Shown: piece after piece, positions 6,421 to 15,065 of the stretch
How the letters are laid out: every line of letters begins with the position of its first letter
Position numbering within the stretch: the stretch's first letter is position 1
Position numbers and translations under genes: made by a program
The notes under the pieces: generated by a model
Told to the model about the DNA's origin: nothing
What the model saw: only the letters and a program-made list of their open reading frames with translations
Database searches by the model: none
Origin: Sedimentisphaerales bacterium
Lineage (GTDB): Bacteria; Planctomycetota; Phycisphaerae; Sedimentisphaerales; SG8-4
NCBI GenBank assembly: GCA_016928975.1
Contig: JAFGJR010000194.1
Span: 1-21,150, forward strand
Length of the DNA stretch: 21,150 nucleotides
Direction of reading: 5' to 3'

Positions 6421-7896
6421 GTGAAGTTTCAGGTGTTCAGAGATGGTGAGGTCGTCGAGAAGTTCAGACCCTGCGGCGCCTATCTATTCGGCACGGACGG
6501 CATCAGCATCCGCCGGGCGAAGATAGCAGCCAACAACGGCTGTATTGAGTGTGCCAGGCCGAACGTTGAGACGGCGGGCCTGGCCCTGCTGTGGCCGATC
6601 AGCGGTTTCGGCCGAATCCTGTTGCCGACCACGTGCCTGCCCGAGAGGGACCGACCCTACAACCTCAACGTCGAAATCACTCGCGCCAAGCTTATGCAGA
6701 TTACCAACCGGCGGGAGGACTGGTCCTTCTTCGATAACATTGAGGGGATGGAGGAGATTTCACAGAAGTCGCAGGATCTGTTCATCGAGGCGATCCAGAA
6801 CATCGAGGCCGGGGCGAGGGCATCGCGGCTTGCCGACGAGTCGCTGAGAAGAGCGATGGTGTACTCTGAGAAGCTGGCGGTTCGCTACGGCAAGCTGATG
6901 TTTGACAAGCGACGTAAGAGCCATGGTTTCGGCCGCGGTTGTCTTGGCTGTCGCGTGGACCCCCGGCGGATCGACACGCCTCGGTATGCCGAGAGGCTCG
7001 TGGAGTCCTTCCCCGCCGTGACGATCCCGATCAACTGGGCACAGGTCGAAGCCCGAAAAGGGCAACTGGATTTTTCCTCCGTGGATCAATGCCTTTCCGT
7101 GCTGAGCGGAAAGAAAGTGGTGATCGGTGCCGGACCATTGCTTCGTTTCGCGGAAGATCATCTGCCGTCGTGGCTCCTTCAGTCCGGTGCGGGCTTCGAA
7201 AAAATGCGAGATTTGGCATACCAGTTCGTCTCCAAGGTGGTCGCTCGTTACGCCAACGTCGTTCATCGGTGGTACGTGATCAGCGGGCTGAACGCGTACA
7301 ATCAGTTCAACTTCAATTTCGAGCAGATTCTCGAGATGACGCGTGCGGCGACCATGGGGGTCAAGGCGGCGGGCAGCCGGGCCGTCAAGATCATTGAGGT
7401 CAGCTATCCTTGGGGCGAGTACTATGCGACGACGCCGAACAGCATTCCGCCGTTCGTCTACATGGACATGGTCGTCCAGAGCGGGACGAACTTCGACGCA
7501 TTCGGCTTGCAGATGCGCTTTGGCAAAGACGAGGCGGGGATGCACCTCCGGGATATGATGCAGATATCCTCGATTCTCGACTGTTTTGCGGCGGTGGCCA
7601 AGCCGCTGTACGTCACGGATGTGGAGATCCCCAGCAAGAACGGCAGCGGCCCGTTTGAGAGCCAGGTGGCCGGCGTGTGGCACCAGAAATGGGACGAGAC
7701 CCGCCAGAGCCAGTGGCTCAGTCGCTTCTACAAGATTGCCCTGAGCAAACCGTACGTGGAGGCGGTCAACTACGGTTGTCTTGTGGATGGTCCGGACAGC
7801 ACCATCGCCTTCAGTGGTTTGCTTGACGAGCAATTCGAGCCCAAGGAATCGTTCAAGACGCTCAAGAGATTGTACGTTTCAATGTTCAAGCGGTAG
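6421..7896 (+). CDS. GH10-fold (xylanase-like) protein lacking catalytic glutamates
   Basis: A 491-residue protein starting at GTG 6421, with GAGG 7 bases upstream. Residues 1-165 form an unrecognised N-terminal domain. Residues about 170-490 match the glycoside hydrolase family 10 barrel: INWAQVEARKGQLDFSSVD (204-222) matches the W-x-x-x-E-x-x-x-G-x-x-D/N-F strand, and GLLDEQFEPKESFKTLKRL (467-484) matches the typical end. The catalytic segments are changed. The acid/base motif 'W-D-V-V-N-E' reads W284-Y-V-I-S288-G289, and the nucleophile motif 'T-E-L-D' reads T399-D400-V401-E402. There is no signal peptide, so the protein is probably cytoplasmic. I therefore read it as a non-xylanolytic or sugar-binding paralogue that automatic annotation would name endo-1,4-beta-xylanase. 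The helix-hairpin-helix gene starts 29 bases downstream, probably in the same operon. Confidence 0.8.
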   Translation: MKFQVFRDGEVVEKFRPCGAYLFGTDGISIRRAKIAANNGCIECARPNVETAGLALLWPISGFGRILLPTTCLPERDRPYNLNVEITRAKLMQITNRREDWSFFDNIEGMEEISQKSQDLFIEAIQNIEAGARASRLADESLRRAMVYSEKLAVRYGKLMFDKRRKSHGFGRGCLGCRVDPRRIDTPRYAERLVESFPAVTIPINWAQVEARKGQLDFSSVDQCLSVLSGKKVVIGAGPLLRFAEDHLPSWLLQSGAGFEKMRDLAYQFVSKVVARYANVVHRWYVISGLNAYNQFNFNFEQILEMTRAATMGVKAAGSRAVKIIEVSYPWGEYYATTPNSIPPFVYMDMVVQSGTNFDAFGLQMRFGKDEAGMHLRDMMQISSILDCFAAVAKPLYVTDVEIPSKNGSGPFESQVAGVWHQKWDETRQSQWLSRFYKIALSKPYVEAVNYGCLVDGPDSTIAFSGLLDEQFEPKESFKTLKRLYVSMFKR

Positions 7897-7925
7897 GAGC
7901 GGACGCGACAGGCGCAGGGGTCCTT

Positions 7926-8369
7926 ATGACGTCCGGTAGTGCGACGAGCGAAAGTGGGTCGGCCGGTGATCCCGTCGAATCCGCCGGTTTTGTCCTCCTC
8001 GTGTGTATCTGCGTAGCCGTCGCGATCCCTTTTGTTGTGACCGCGACACGCATATCGGCAAACCAGGTCCTTCTCGAGATCGAAGACAGGGTCAATCCGA
8101 ACCACGCGTCACCTGCAAGCCTGGCCAGACTGCCGAGAATCGGTCCGGCGAGGGCTCAACAGATTGTCTCCTACCGACGCCGGTTCACCGAGCAAGTCGG
8201 TCAAAGGCCTGCCTTTCATCGTGCCGAGGATTTGCGGGAGATCAGGGGAATAGGGCCGGCCACCATTGAGGCGGTCCGCCCGTGGCTGGTCTTTGATTCT
8301 CTCGCTTCTGACACACCGTCGGCGGAGCCGGCCATCCAGGGTGACCGGGAAGCGGATTCCCTTGAATAA
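7926..8369 (+). CDS. Membrane-anchored ComEA-like helix-hairpin-helix protein
   Basis: A 147-residue protein with one hydrophobic segment (about 20-40, AGFVLLVCICVAVAIPFVV), then a double helix-hairpin-helix domain (about 55-122). The first HhH is NHASPASLARLPRIGPARAQQI and the second is RAEDLREIRGIGPATIEAV. This arrangement (N-terminal anchor plus a 'VNPNHAS...L..L..IG...A..I' domain) is that of ComEA-type proteins, which bind double-stranded DNA outside the cytoplasmic membrane during uptake. Many short HhH proteins with this fold have no proven competence role, and no comEC or pilus gene is nearby. The ATG at 7926 has AGGGG 5 bases upstream. It is likely co-transcribed with the GH10-like gene. 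The domain call is firm; the function is inferred. Confidence 0.85.
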   Translation: MTSGSATSESGSAGDPVESAGFVLLVCICVAVAIPFVVTATRISANQVLLEIEDRVNPNHASPASLARLPRIGPARAQQIVSYRRRFTEQVGQRPAFHRAEDLREIRGIGPATIEAVRPWLVFDSLASDTPSAEPAIQGDREADSLE

Positions 8370-8495
8370 CTGAGCTTCGCACCCATTTTGCGGCATTCCC
8401 TTGAAACTCCGGCGTCTGAAATGCGTCTATACAGGCGGGTCCTGGTAAGCACCCTCCGTGTGGACGGGCGGGGCAAATCGGGCAACGTGCAAGGA

Positions 8496-8525
8496 TTGAC
8501 CTGACGGCAGTATCTGTGCTACAAT
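8496..8525 (+). promoter_or_regulatory. Extended -10 promoter for the CotH/LTD gene
   Basis: TTGACC (8496-8501), an 18-base spacer and TACAAT (8520-8525) preceded by TGC, an extended -10. The 13-base core GTGCTACAATACA (8516-8528) recurs exactly at 18005-18017 before another secreted LTD-like gene. The predicted start is near 8532. Confidence 0.7.
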
Positions 8526-8528
8526 ACA

Positions 8529-8580
8529 GGGTCTGCCCTTGTCGGGAGGTCCTGGCACGAGGTGGAACCTCGATAGACCC
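8529..8580 (+). promoter_or_regulatory. Structured 5' leader of the CotH/LTD mRNA
   Basis: GGGTCT (8529-8534) pairs with AGACCC (8575-8580), closing a branched fold. Inside it is a perfect hairpin, CGAGGT-GGA-ACCTCG (8558-8572), and a weak CCC/GGG hairpin. It ends about 10 bases before the ribosome binding site. It matches no riboswitch class that I know; a regulatory role is speculative. Confidence 0.3.
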
Positions 8581-8600
8581 GTCCATGATGGAGGAAGAAG

Positions 8601-11600
8601 GTGAATGTGGTTTTGAGCGGCGTTCGCGTGCTTGCGCTGGTTTTCAGCATCGCTGGTTCGGTGCTGGCGGCTCAGCGCTCTCCATATCTTGCCGACAACG
8701 GCGGTGTTGGCGATCCTAACGCGCCGGCGGTCCTCGTTGTGATCAATGAATTCCTGGCCTCGAACTCGGGCGATGAGTACGTGGACCCGCAAGGTGAGCC
8801 GGACGATTGGGTGGAGTTGTACAATCCAGGGGATTCACCATGGGACGTTGGCGGGATGTACATGACAGACGACCTGCTCGTTCCGATGAAATGGCGGATG
8901 CCGACCGGCGACACGGCCTTGACGACAATCGCCGCTCATGGGTACCTGGTAATCTGGGCGGACAGGGACGTGCAGGATCCCGGATTGCACGCCGACTTCT
9001 CCCTCAGCGCCGACGGGGAGGATCTGGCCTTGTTCGACACCGACGGCGAGACCCTGGTGGACAGTATCCACTTCGGCCGGCAGCTCCCGAACATTTCCTA
9101 TGGTCGATTCCCCGATGGCAACGATTCCTGGTATCTGATGACGATTCCCACTCCCGGCAGCGAGAATCTGCGGACTGCCGGGGGGATCACGGCCAAGCCG
9201 AGGTTCAGCTTCGAGCACGGCTTCTACGACCGGGAGTTCTCCGTCACGATCTTGTGTCCAACAGAAGGGGCGGTGGTCTACTACACCACGGACGGCAGTG
9301 AGCCGTACTCCGTGGCTGCCGCTCGTCCGGGCGACTCGGCATCGATATACACTGAGCCCGTGCGGATCAGCGCGACCACGTGTCTGCGTGCCGCCGGCGT
9401 CAGGCCGGACTGGCAGCCTTCTGCGATTGCGACTTGTACCTACGTCTTTCTCGCCGACGTGGTCAAACAGTCTCCGACGGGAGCCGCCCCGGGACCGGGG
9501 TGGCCCACCGGCAGCATCAACGGGCAGACGTTCAACTACGGCATGGACCCGGAAGTCGTGAACGATCCTCGTTACAAGGACCTGATGAACGATGCGCTGC
9601 TTGCCATCCCTTCGATCTCGCTCGTCACCGAGCTGAGCAATCTCTTCGACCCCCGGACGGGAATCTATGTGAACGCCAAGAAGACGGGGCAGGCGTGGGA
9701 GCGTCCCGTCTCCGTCGAGCTGATCTATCCGGATGAGACCGAAGGGTTTCAGGTGAACGCCGGACTGCGCATCCGCGGCGGATACAGCCGGAGCGACTCG
9801 AACCCGAAGCACGCGTATCGCCTCTTCTTCCGCAGCGAGTATGGCACGCCAAAGCTTGAGTATCCCCTCTTCGGCCAGGAAGGCGTCGACGAATTCGAGA
9901 ACGTCGACCTGCGCACCAGTCAGAACTACTCGTGGGCCTATGACGGCTCCGAGAAGAACACGTTTCTCCGCGACGTGTTCTCCCGTGACACCCAGCGTGA
10001 CATGGGCGAGCCCTACTCTCGCAGCCGCTATTATCATTTGTACCTCAACGGCCAGTACTGGGGCCTCTTTCAGACGGAGGAGCGTGCGGAGGCCTCGTAC
10101 GCGGAATCGTACCTCGGCGGGGCCAAGGAGGATTACGACGCCATAAAGACGGTGGGCGGTAACCCGGACTACACAATCGAAGCGACGGACGGCACGATGG
10201 ACAACGCCCTTCTGCTCTGGGAGGCTGCCGTTGTCGGCTTCACGACCGACGAGCCGTACTATCGCATCCAGGGCCTGGACCCTAATGGCATACGCGACCC
10301 CGCCTACCCGAAGCTGCTCGACACAGATAACCTGATCGACTACATGCTGTGCACGTTCTACGCCGGGGATTTCGACGGCCCAATATCCAATTTCATCGGA
10401 AACAACAGGCCGAACAACTACCACGCCCTGTACAACCGCCGGAATCCCGATGGTTTCAAATGGTTTCGACACGATGCCGAGCACACGTTGATCGACCGCT
10501 ACGGATGGGGTCTGGATCGCACCGGGCCGTTTACGAATTCCGACCTGGGACGCTTCGAGTACTTCACCCCCCAATGGCTCCAGCAGAAGCTGCTGGAGCA
10601 CCCGGAGTTCCGCATGCGCCTCGCCGATCGTGCGCACCGGTGCTTCTTCAACGACGGTGCCCTGACCTATGCGAGATCGAAACAGCGCCTGCTGGACCGG
10701 GCACAACAGATCGAGATGGCGATCATCGGGGAATCCGCCCGGTGGGGGGACTCAAAACACTCGCCCCCCTTCACCAAGGTGCACTGGGAGAACGAGGTCG
10801 ATCGCATCGCCAATGACTATGGGGACTACGGTCTGCTGAACCGGACTTCGGTAGTTCTGAACCAATTGAAGGGGCACGAGTGGTACCCCGATGTCGTGGC
10901 ACCGGTCTTCAACCTCCACGGAGGGCATGTCCCCGTCGGCTTCCGCCTAGAGATGGACGCGCCATCCGACATCTACTATACGCTGGACGGCACGGACCCG
11001 CGATTGCCCCGGAAGGCGGGCAGCATGGAGGGGCAGGTGCTCGTTGCGGAGAACGCCGCCAAACGGGTCCTCGTGCCAGGGGGCGGTATCTCGGAGGCAT
11101 GGAAAGGCGGGGACGACTTCAACGATGCGAGCTGGGAGCTTGCAGAGGGCAGCCCCGGCGGGATCGGCTATGAACGCAGCTCCGGGTATGAGTTGTTGAT
11201 CAGCTTCGACGTGGGCCGGGAGATGTACGGAGTCGCCACCGGTTGCTACGTCCGGATTCCTTTTGAGGTGACTGCCGACCCGAGCCAGTACAAGTCCCTG
11301 GTTCTGCGGGTGCGGTACGACGATGGGTTCGTTGCCTACATCAACGGCGTGGAAGTGCAAAGGGCTTCGTTCACCGGGACGCCGCAGTGGAATTCGGCGG
11401 CCCAGGACAGCCACGAGGGCGACGGCCCGGAAGTCTTCACGATCACCGAGCGTCTCAGTCTGCTGCAACAGGGCCAGAACATCCTTGCCATCCACGGATT
11501 GAATATCTCATCGACGAGCTCGGATTTTCTCCTCATGGTCTCGCTGGCGGCGGACGACGGGACCTCCGGCGAAGGCAGCGGGATCTCACCGACGGCGATC

Positions 11601-13229
11601 AAGTACACTGAACCGGTGACGCTGGACAAGAGCGTGCCCGTGAAAGCCCGATCACTGAGCGACAATGCCTGGAGCGCGCTGAACGAGACGGTCTTTGCGG
11701 TGGGCCCGGTCGCGGAGGACCTGCGGATCAGCGAGATCCTGTACCACCCCGGCGAGACCGGCGAACCGAACGATCCCAACACGGAATTCATCGAGCTGAC
11801 CAATGTCGGGATCGAGAGCGTCAATCTGAACCTGGTCAAGTTCGCGAACGGTGTCCGCTTTGCCTTCCCGGATGTCGTGCTGGTTCCCCAGGAGTACTGC
11901 CTTGTTGTCAAAGACGTGAGGGCATTCGAGGCCAGGTACGGTTTGGGCTTGCCTGTTGTGGGCTCGTATGCAGGCAGTCTGAACAACGCCGGCGAACGGA
12001 TCGAGCTGCTCGATGCGGCCGGGACGGACATTCACGACTTTCGCTTCGAAGACGGCTGGTTCGACATTACCGATGGGCCGGGCTTCTCTCTTACCATCAA
12101 AGACCCTGCCGGTGCGGACCCGAACGCCTACGATGACGAGGACCTCTGGCGGCCCAGCGCCAGGGCGGGCGGCTCACCCGGCGCCGACGACAGCGGCCAG
12201 GTGCCTGCCCTGGGAGCGGTGGTCATCAGTGAGCTGCTGGCCAACTCTCGAGGCAGCGCGCCCGACTGGATCGAGCTGCATAACACCACGGATCGACCCA
12301 TCAGCATCGGAGGCTGGTTCCTCAGCGACGACGCCAACAACCTGACCAAGTACGAGATCGCCGCGGGGACCTACATTGCCGCCAACGGGTACGCTCTCTT
12401 CGCTGAGAACCGCCACTTTGGCTCGCAGGCGGACCCGGGCTGTCACGAGCCTTTTGCTCTCAGTGCTTCCGGCGAGACGCTCTATCTACACTCGGGCTCG
12501 GCAGGAGTCCTGACTGGCTACAGCCAACGGGAGAAGTTCGATGCCTCCGAAGCGGGAGTCTCGCTCGGGCGCTATCAGAAGAGCACCGGGACAGACAACT
12601 TTGTGGCGATGAGCGCTCCCACTCCGGGGGCCGCCAATGCGGCACCGCAAGTGGGACCGGTGGTCGTCAACGAGATCATGTACCATCCGGATGCTCCTGC
12701 CGACGCGGAGTATGTGGAGCTGCTCAACATCAGCGGCGAGCCCGTGATCCTGTACGATGTGGACAGGGAAGCCCCCTGGCGTTTCAGCGATGATGCAGGC
12801 ATCGAGTATCTGTTCCCCGCTGACTGGCCCGTGACGCTCGCGCCGGGTGAGTATCTGCTGTTGGTCAAGGACCCCGAGCTGTTTGGCTCAAGATACACTC
12901 CGCCGGCAGATGCGAAGGTGCTTGCATGGACATTCGGCAAGCTCGTCAATGGTATGGACAAGATTCAGCTCAGCAAGCCCGGCGACGTGAGCGGCGATGG
13001 GACGCGTCAGTGGATTCGCGTCGACCGCGTCGTATACAGTGACGGCTTGCATGGGAAGGAATTCGCCGAGGGCCTGGACCCGTGGCCGGTGCAGGCCAAT
13101 GGCTTCGGCGCATCGTTGAGTCGGACCGATTCCGTTGCCTACGGCAACGATCCTGCGAACTGGCACGCAGCCGTCCCGTCACCGGGTTCAGCCAACGAGC
13201 AGACCGTCATTCAGAGTCCGGGGCCGTAG
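8601..13229 (+). CDS. Giant secreted CotH-kinase protein with four lamin-tail domains
   Basis: A 1542-residue exported protein. Start GTG 8601 has GGAGG 6 bases upstream. A signal peptide covers about residues 1-24 (hydrophobic run ending VLAA). Domains in order: LTD1 (about 45-190, VINEFLAS...DDWVELYN); chitobiase-C-like domain (about 200-284, YYTTDGSEP); CotH kinase-like domain (about 335-705, with IRGGYSRS at 391-398 and acidic D625/E627 in WFRHDAEH); a second chitobiase-C-like domain (YYTLDGTDP, near 792) interrupted at about 830-995 by a jelly-roll-like domain (VAYINGVEVQRASF) and resuming with YTEPV near 1002; LTD2 (about 1040-1180), LTD3 (about 1207-1345) and LTD4 (about 1352-1530). 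CotH-family proteins include spore-coat protein kinases; LTDs are common in bacterial surface proteins. There is no C-terminal anchor or PEP-CTERM motif. Downstream genes encode VTC, DUF4956 and export-type proteins. Confidence 0.9.
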   Translation: MNVVLSGVRVLALVFSIAGSVLAAQRSPYLADNGGVGDPNAPAVLVVINEFLASNSGDEYVDPQGEPDDWVELYNPGDSPWDVGGMYMTDDLLVPMKWRMPTGDTALTTIAAHGYLVIWADRDVQDPGLHADFSLSADGEDLALFDTDGETLVDSIHFGRQLPNISYGRFPDGNDSWYLMTIPTPGSENLRTAGGITAKPRFSFEHGFYDREFSVTILCPTEGAVVYYTTDGSEPYSVAAARPGDSASIYTEPVRISATTCLRAAGVRPDWQPSAIATCTYVFLADVVKQSPTGAAPGPGWPTGSINGQTFNYGMDPEVVNDPRYKDLMNDALLAIPSISLVTELSNLFDPRTGIYVNAKKTGQAWERPVSVELIYPDETEGFQVNAGLRIRGGYSRSDSNPKHAYRLFFRSEYGTPKLEYPLFGQEGVDEFENVDLRTSQNYSWAYDGSEKNTFLRDVFSRDTQRDMGEPYSRSRYYHLYLNGQYWGLFQTEERAEASYAESYLGGAKEDYDAIKTVGGNPDYTIEATDGTMDNALLLWEAAVVGFTTDEPYYRIQGLDPNGIRDPAYPKLLDTDNLIDYMLCTFYAGDFDGPISNFIGNNRPNNYHALYNRRNPDGFKWFRHDAEHTLIDRYGWGLDRTGPFTNSDLGRFEYFTPQWLQQKLLEHPEFRMRLADRAHRCFFNDGALTYARSKQRLLDRAQQIEMAIIGESARWGDSKHSPPFTKVHWENEVDRIANDYGDYGLLNRTSVVLNQLKGHEWYPDVVAPVFNLHGGHVPVGFRLEMDAPSDIYYTLDGTDPRLPRKAGSMEGQVLVAENAAKRVLVPGGGISEAWKGGDDFNDASWELAEGSPGGIGYERSSGYELLISFDVGREMYGVATGCYVRIPFEVTADPSQYKSLVLRVRYDDGFVAYINGVEVQRASFTGTPQWNSAAQDSHEGDGPEVFTITERLSLLQQGQNILAIHGLNISSTSSDFLLMVSLAADDGTSGEGSGISPTAIKYTEPVTLDKSVPVKARSLSDNAWSALNETVFAVGPVAEDLRISEILYHPGETGEPNDPNTEFIELTNVGIESVNLNLVKFANGVRFAFPDVVLVPQEYCLVVKDVRAFEARYGLGLPVVGSYAGSLNNAGERIELLDAAGTDIHDFRFEDGWFDITDGPGFSLTIKDPAGADPNAYDDEDLWRPSARAGGSPGADDSGQVPALGAVVISELLANSRGSAPDWIELHNTTDRPISIGGWFLSDDANNLTKYEIAAGTYIAANGYALFAENRHFGSQADPGCHEPFALSASGETLYLHSGSAGVLTGYSQREKFDASEAGVSLGRYQKSTGTDNFVAMSAPTPGAANAAPQVGPVVVNEIMYHPDAPADAEYVELLNISGEPVILYDVDREAPWRFSDDAGIEYLFPADWPVTLAPGEYLLLVKDPELFGSRYTPPADAKVLAWTFGKLVNGMDKIQLSKPGDVSGDGTRQWIRVDRVVYSDGLHGKEFAEGLDPWPVQANGFGASLSRTDSVAYGNDPANWHAAVPSPGSANEQTVIQSPGP

Positions 13230-13304
13230 ATGCCTGATTTCTCGTTGCTTACCGGACGTGCCCGCCGGGCAACATGTCACCGCCATTGAAACCGGGTCGG
13301 CCTA

Positions 13305-13334
13305 TTGACTGTGAATGCGTCTTTATGTTAAAAT
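13305..13334 (+). promoter_or_regulatory. Promoter for the VTC-DUF4956-HlyD-TolC unit
   Basis: TTGACT (13305-13310), an 18-base spacer and TAAAAT (13329-13334). The predicted start near 13341 leaves about 100 bases of leader. It shows that the four-gene unit can be transcribed separately from the CotH/LTD gene. Confidence 0.65.
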
Positions 13335-13386
13335 AGATAAGGTATTCGGGCTGGAACAGACCACTTCCGGATGAGGTAAGAGAACG

Positions 13387-13446
13387 ATGATGTGTAACTA
13401 CTTGGGAGGGCGTCACTTGCGTTCAAAGGTCCGAGGCCGGACGTGA
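13387..13446 (+). CDS. Possible 19-codon leader ORF overlapping the VTC start
   Basis: A short frame beginning with tandem ATG codons (MMCNYLGGRHLRSKVRGRT) and preceded by GAGG 10 bases upstream. Its TGA stop (13444-13446) overlaps the GTG start of the VTC gene (13443-13445) in a GTGA arrangement typical of translational coupling. It is too short to recognise as a protein. It may serve only to deliver ribosomes, or it may be a chance frame. Confidence 0.3.
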   Translation: MMCNYLGGRHLRSKVRGRT

Positions 13447-14369
13447 AAGGAATGTTCTCTTTGGAGCTGCGGAATCCAGCCGTGCCTGCAACCGTGCAGG
13501 AGAAGGCCGGCACTATGATGAGTGAGCCACAACAACGCGCCTGTCCCGGTGAGCCCGGATTGAAGGACAAGAGCAAGGTCCATCAAGAGCAGCAGCCGAA
13601 GAAGACCGTGGACCGGATGCTCGCATGCCGGTACGAGATGAAGTATCTTATTACGGAGAGTCAGGCCGCAGGCATCGAACGATATATTCGCCCGTTTCTC
13701 GAGCCGGATCGGTACTCCAAGCTGAGACGGGGAGGACGGTATCCGATCGTCAGCCTGTACCTGGATTCCCCGGAGCTGCGGTTGTGCAAGGAGACCCTGA
13801 CCGGCGTGAAGAACCGGTTCAAGCTGCGGATTCGCAGCTACACGGACGAGCCTGACTATCCGCGTTTCTTCGAGATCAAACGGCGGATCAATCGCGTCAT
13901 CCTGAAGAGCCGGGCGCGAGTGATGGACCGCGATGTGGCGGCCTTGCTCAAGGGCAAGCTGCTGTCCGCGCAAGGCTATACGACGGATGAGGCGGCGCTG
14001 AACCAGTTCCAGCTTTACGTGGCGACTATTCATGCCGGCCCGATGGTTCTGGTCCGGTATACAAGGCACGCTTGGGAGAGCACCTCGCAGAACCGGGTGA
14101 GAGTGACATTCGACCGGGATCTCTGCTACAAGGTGACTCACGAGCCGGTCGTGCGGCTTGGAGGTACGGGTTGGCAGCACAACGACATTACCGTGCATAG
14201 TACGATCCTGGAGATCAAGTTCACGGGGACTCATCCCCTCTGGCTCAGCCGTCTGGTGGAGGATTTTGGCTTGGAGTTGAACTCCGTATCCAAGTACGCC
14301 ACGTCCATCGAGCAGGCGTTTCGGTTTGGGTTCTGTGCGCCGGCCATGAGGAGTCCGTGGAATGGATAG
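13443..14369 (+). CDS. VTC-domain (polyphosphate polymerase-like) protein
   Basis: A 308-residue protein with a VTC tunnel domain at about 60-298, the CYTH/TTM-like fold that in eukaryotic Vtc4 makes polyphosphate from ATP. The charged tunnel motifs are present: RYEMKYLI (R63, E65, K67), SLYLDS (Y106, D108), FKLRIRSY (K127, R129, R131), FFEIKRR (E144, K146, R147), KSR (K155, R157), VRYTRHAW (R205), FDRD (R225), EIKF (E257, K259) and SVSKY (K284). All look intact, so catalysis is plausible, though not proven for bacterial members. Residues 1-55 are a poorly conserved hydrophilic extension. GTG 13443 is chosen for GAGG 6 bases upstream; ATG 13452 or the ATG pair at 13515/13518 are alternatives. 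The 3' end overlaps the DUF4956 gene by 8 bases. No membrane segment, so the protein is cytoplasmic. Confidence 0.9.
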   Translation: MKGMFSLELRNPAVPATVQEKAGTMMSEPQQRACPGEPGLKDKSKVHQEQQPKKTVDRMLACRYEMKYLITESQAAGIERYIRPFLEPDRYSKLRRGGRYPIVSLYLDSPELRLCKETLTGVKNRFKLRIRSYTDEPDYPRFFEIKRRINRVILKSRARVMDRDVAALLKGKLLSAQGYTTDEAALNQFQLYVATIHAGPMVLVRYTRHAWESTSQNRVRVTFDRDLCYKVTHEPVVRLGGTGWQHNDITVHSTILEIKFTGTHPLWLSRLVEDFGLELNSVSKYATSIEQAFRFGFCAPAMRSPWNG

Positions 14370-15057
14370 ACTGTGGGAAATAATGGAGGACACGTCTCTG
14401 GGCGGAGGGCCCTTCACGCCGCAGACCGTGCTCCTCTCGCTCTTGCTGGCGTTCGTGCTCGGTCAACTCATCGCGTGGGTCTACTACCTCACACATAGCG
14501 GCTTGTCCTATTCTCGCTCCTACGTGCAGTCTCTGATCCTGATCACGGTCGTGGTCTCCATGGTGATGGCGGTAATCGGGAATAATATCATCACCGCAGT
14601 GGGCCTCATGGGCGCGCTGGCCATCGTCCGCTTCCGAAACGTCATCAAGGATACACGGGACATCGCCTTCATCTTCTGTTCGCTGGTGGTGGGCATGGCG
14701 GCCGGTTCTCATCGGTACCTGACGGCAGTCCTGGGGACGGTCATTCTGTGCGGGATTGCGGTGTATCTGCATTTCACCGATTTTGGCTCGCATGAGCCTC
14801 ATAACGGCTTCCTGCGTTTCGGCCTGCGGGGCACCCTCGGCCCGGACCATCCGGTGCCGGGCATCCTGCACCGGTTCTGCGCGAGTTTCTCGCTGATCTC
14901 GGTGCAGGACAGCGGTTTCGGCGAACCCGCCGAATACGCCTATCAAATCCTGATTCGCAATATCGCCAGGAACGAGGAGCTGATCGCCGAGCTGGAGAAA
15001 GTCGAAGGGATTGAGAACATCAACTTGACGATGCAGGAGAGGCTTCTCGAAGTGTAG
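14362..15057 (+). CDS. DUF4956 integral membrane protein
   Basis: A 231-residue protein with about five hydrophobic segments (about 22-44, 54-72, 76-90, 101-115, 119-138) and a soluble C-terminal domain (about 145-231, helix-rich, EELIAELEKVEGIENINL). The DUF4956 hallmark is clear: GLMGALAIVRFRNVIKDTRD (81-100), then FIFCSLVVGMAAG, with R90, R92, D97 and D100 inside or next to the membrane. This family is known mainly from its co-occurrence with VTC-domain proteins; its function is not established. The start overlaps the VTC stop (ATGGATAG), implying tight translational coupling and a joint role, for example handling a VTC product at the inner membrane. The C-terminal part is ACT/PII-like in its strand-helix pattern (weak impression). 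The adaptor gene follows after 8 bases. Confidence 0.9.
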   Translation: MDRLWEIMEDTSLGGGPFTPQTVLLSLLLAFVLGQLIAWVYYLTHSGLSYSRSYVQSLILITVVVSMVMAVIGNNIITAVGLMGALAIVRFRNVIKDTRDIAFIFCSLVVGMAAGSHRYLTAVLGTVILCGIAVYLHFTDFGSHEPHNGFLRFGLRGTLGPDHPVPGILHRFCASFSLISVQDSGFGEPAEYAYQILIRNIARNEELIAELEKVEGIENINLTMQERLLEV

Positions 15058-15065
15058 GCCGCACG

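Noticed and set aside
6760..7833. 357-codon minus-strand frame opposite the GH10-like gene
   Set aside because: The plus-strand GH10 motifs and ribosome binding site are convincing; the antisense translation has no recognisable domain.
8835..10706. 623-codon open frame on the minus strand inside the CotH/LTD gene
   Set aside because: It lies entirely antisense to recognisable LTD and CotH domains, its translation is rich in Val/Arg/Gly with no domain, and long antisense frames are common at this GC content.
13245..13275. GCCC/GGGC hairpin after the CotH/LTD gene as an intrinsic terminator
   Set aside because: The stem is only four pairs and no T-run follows.
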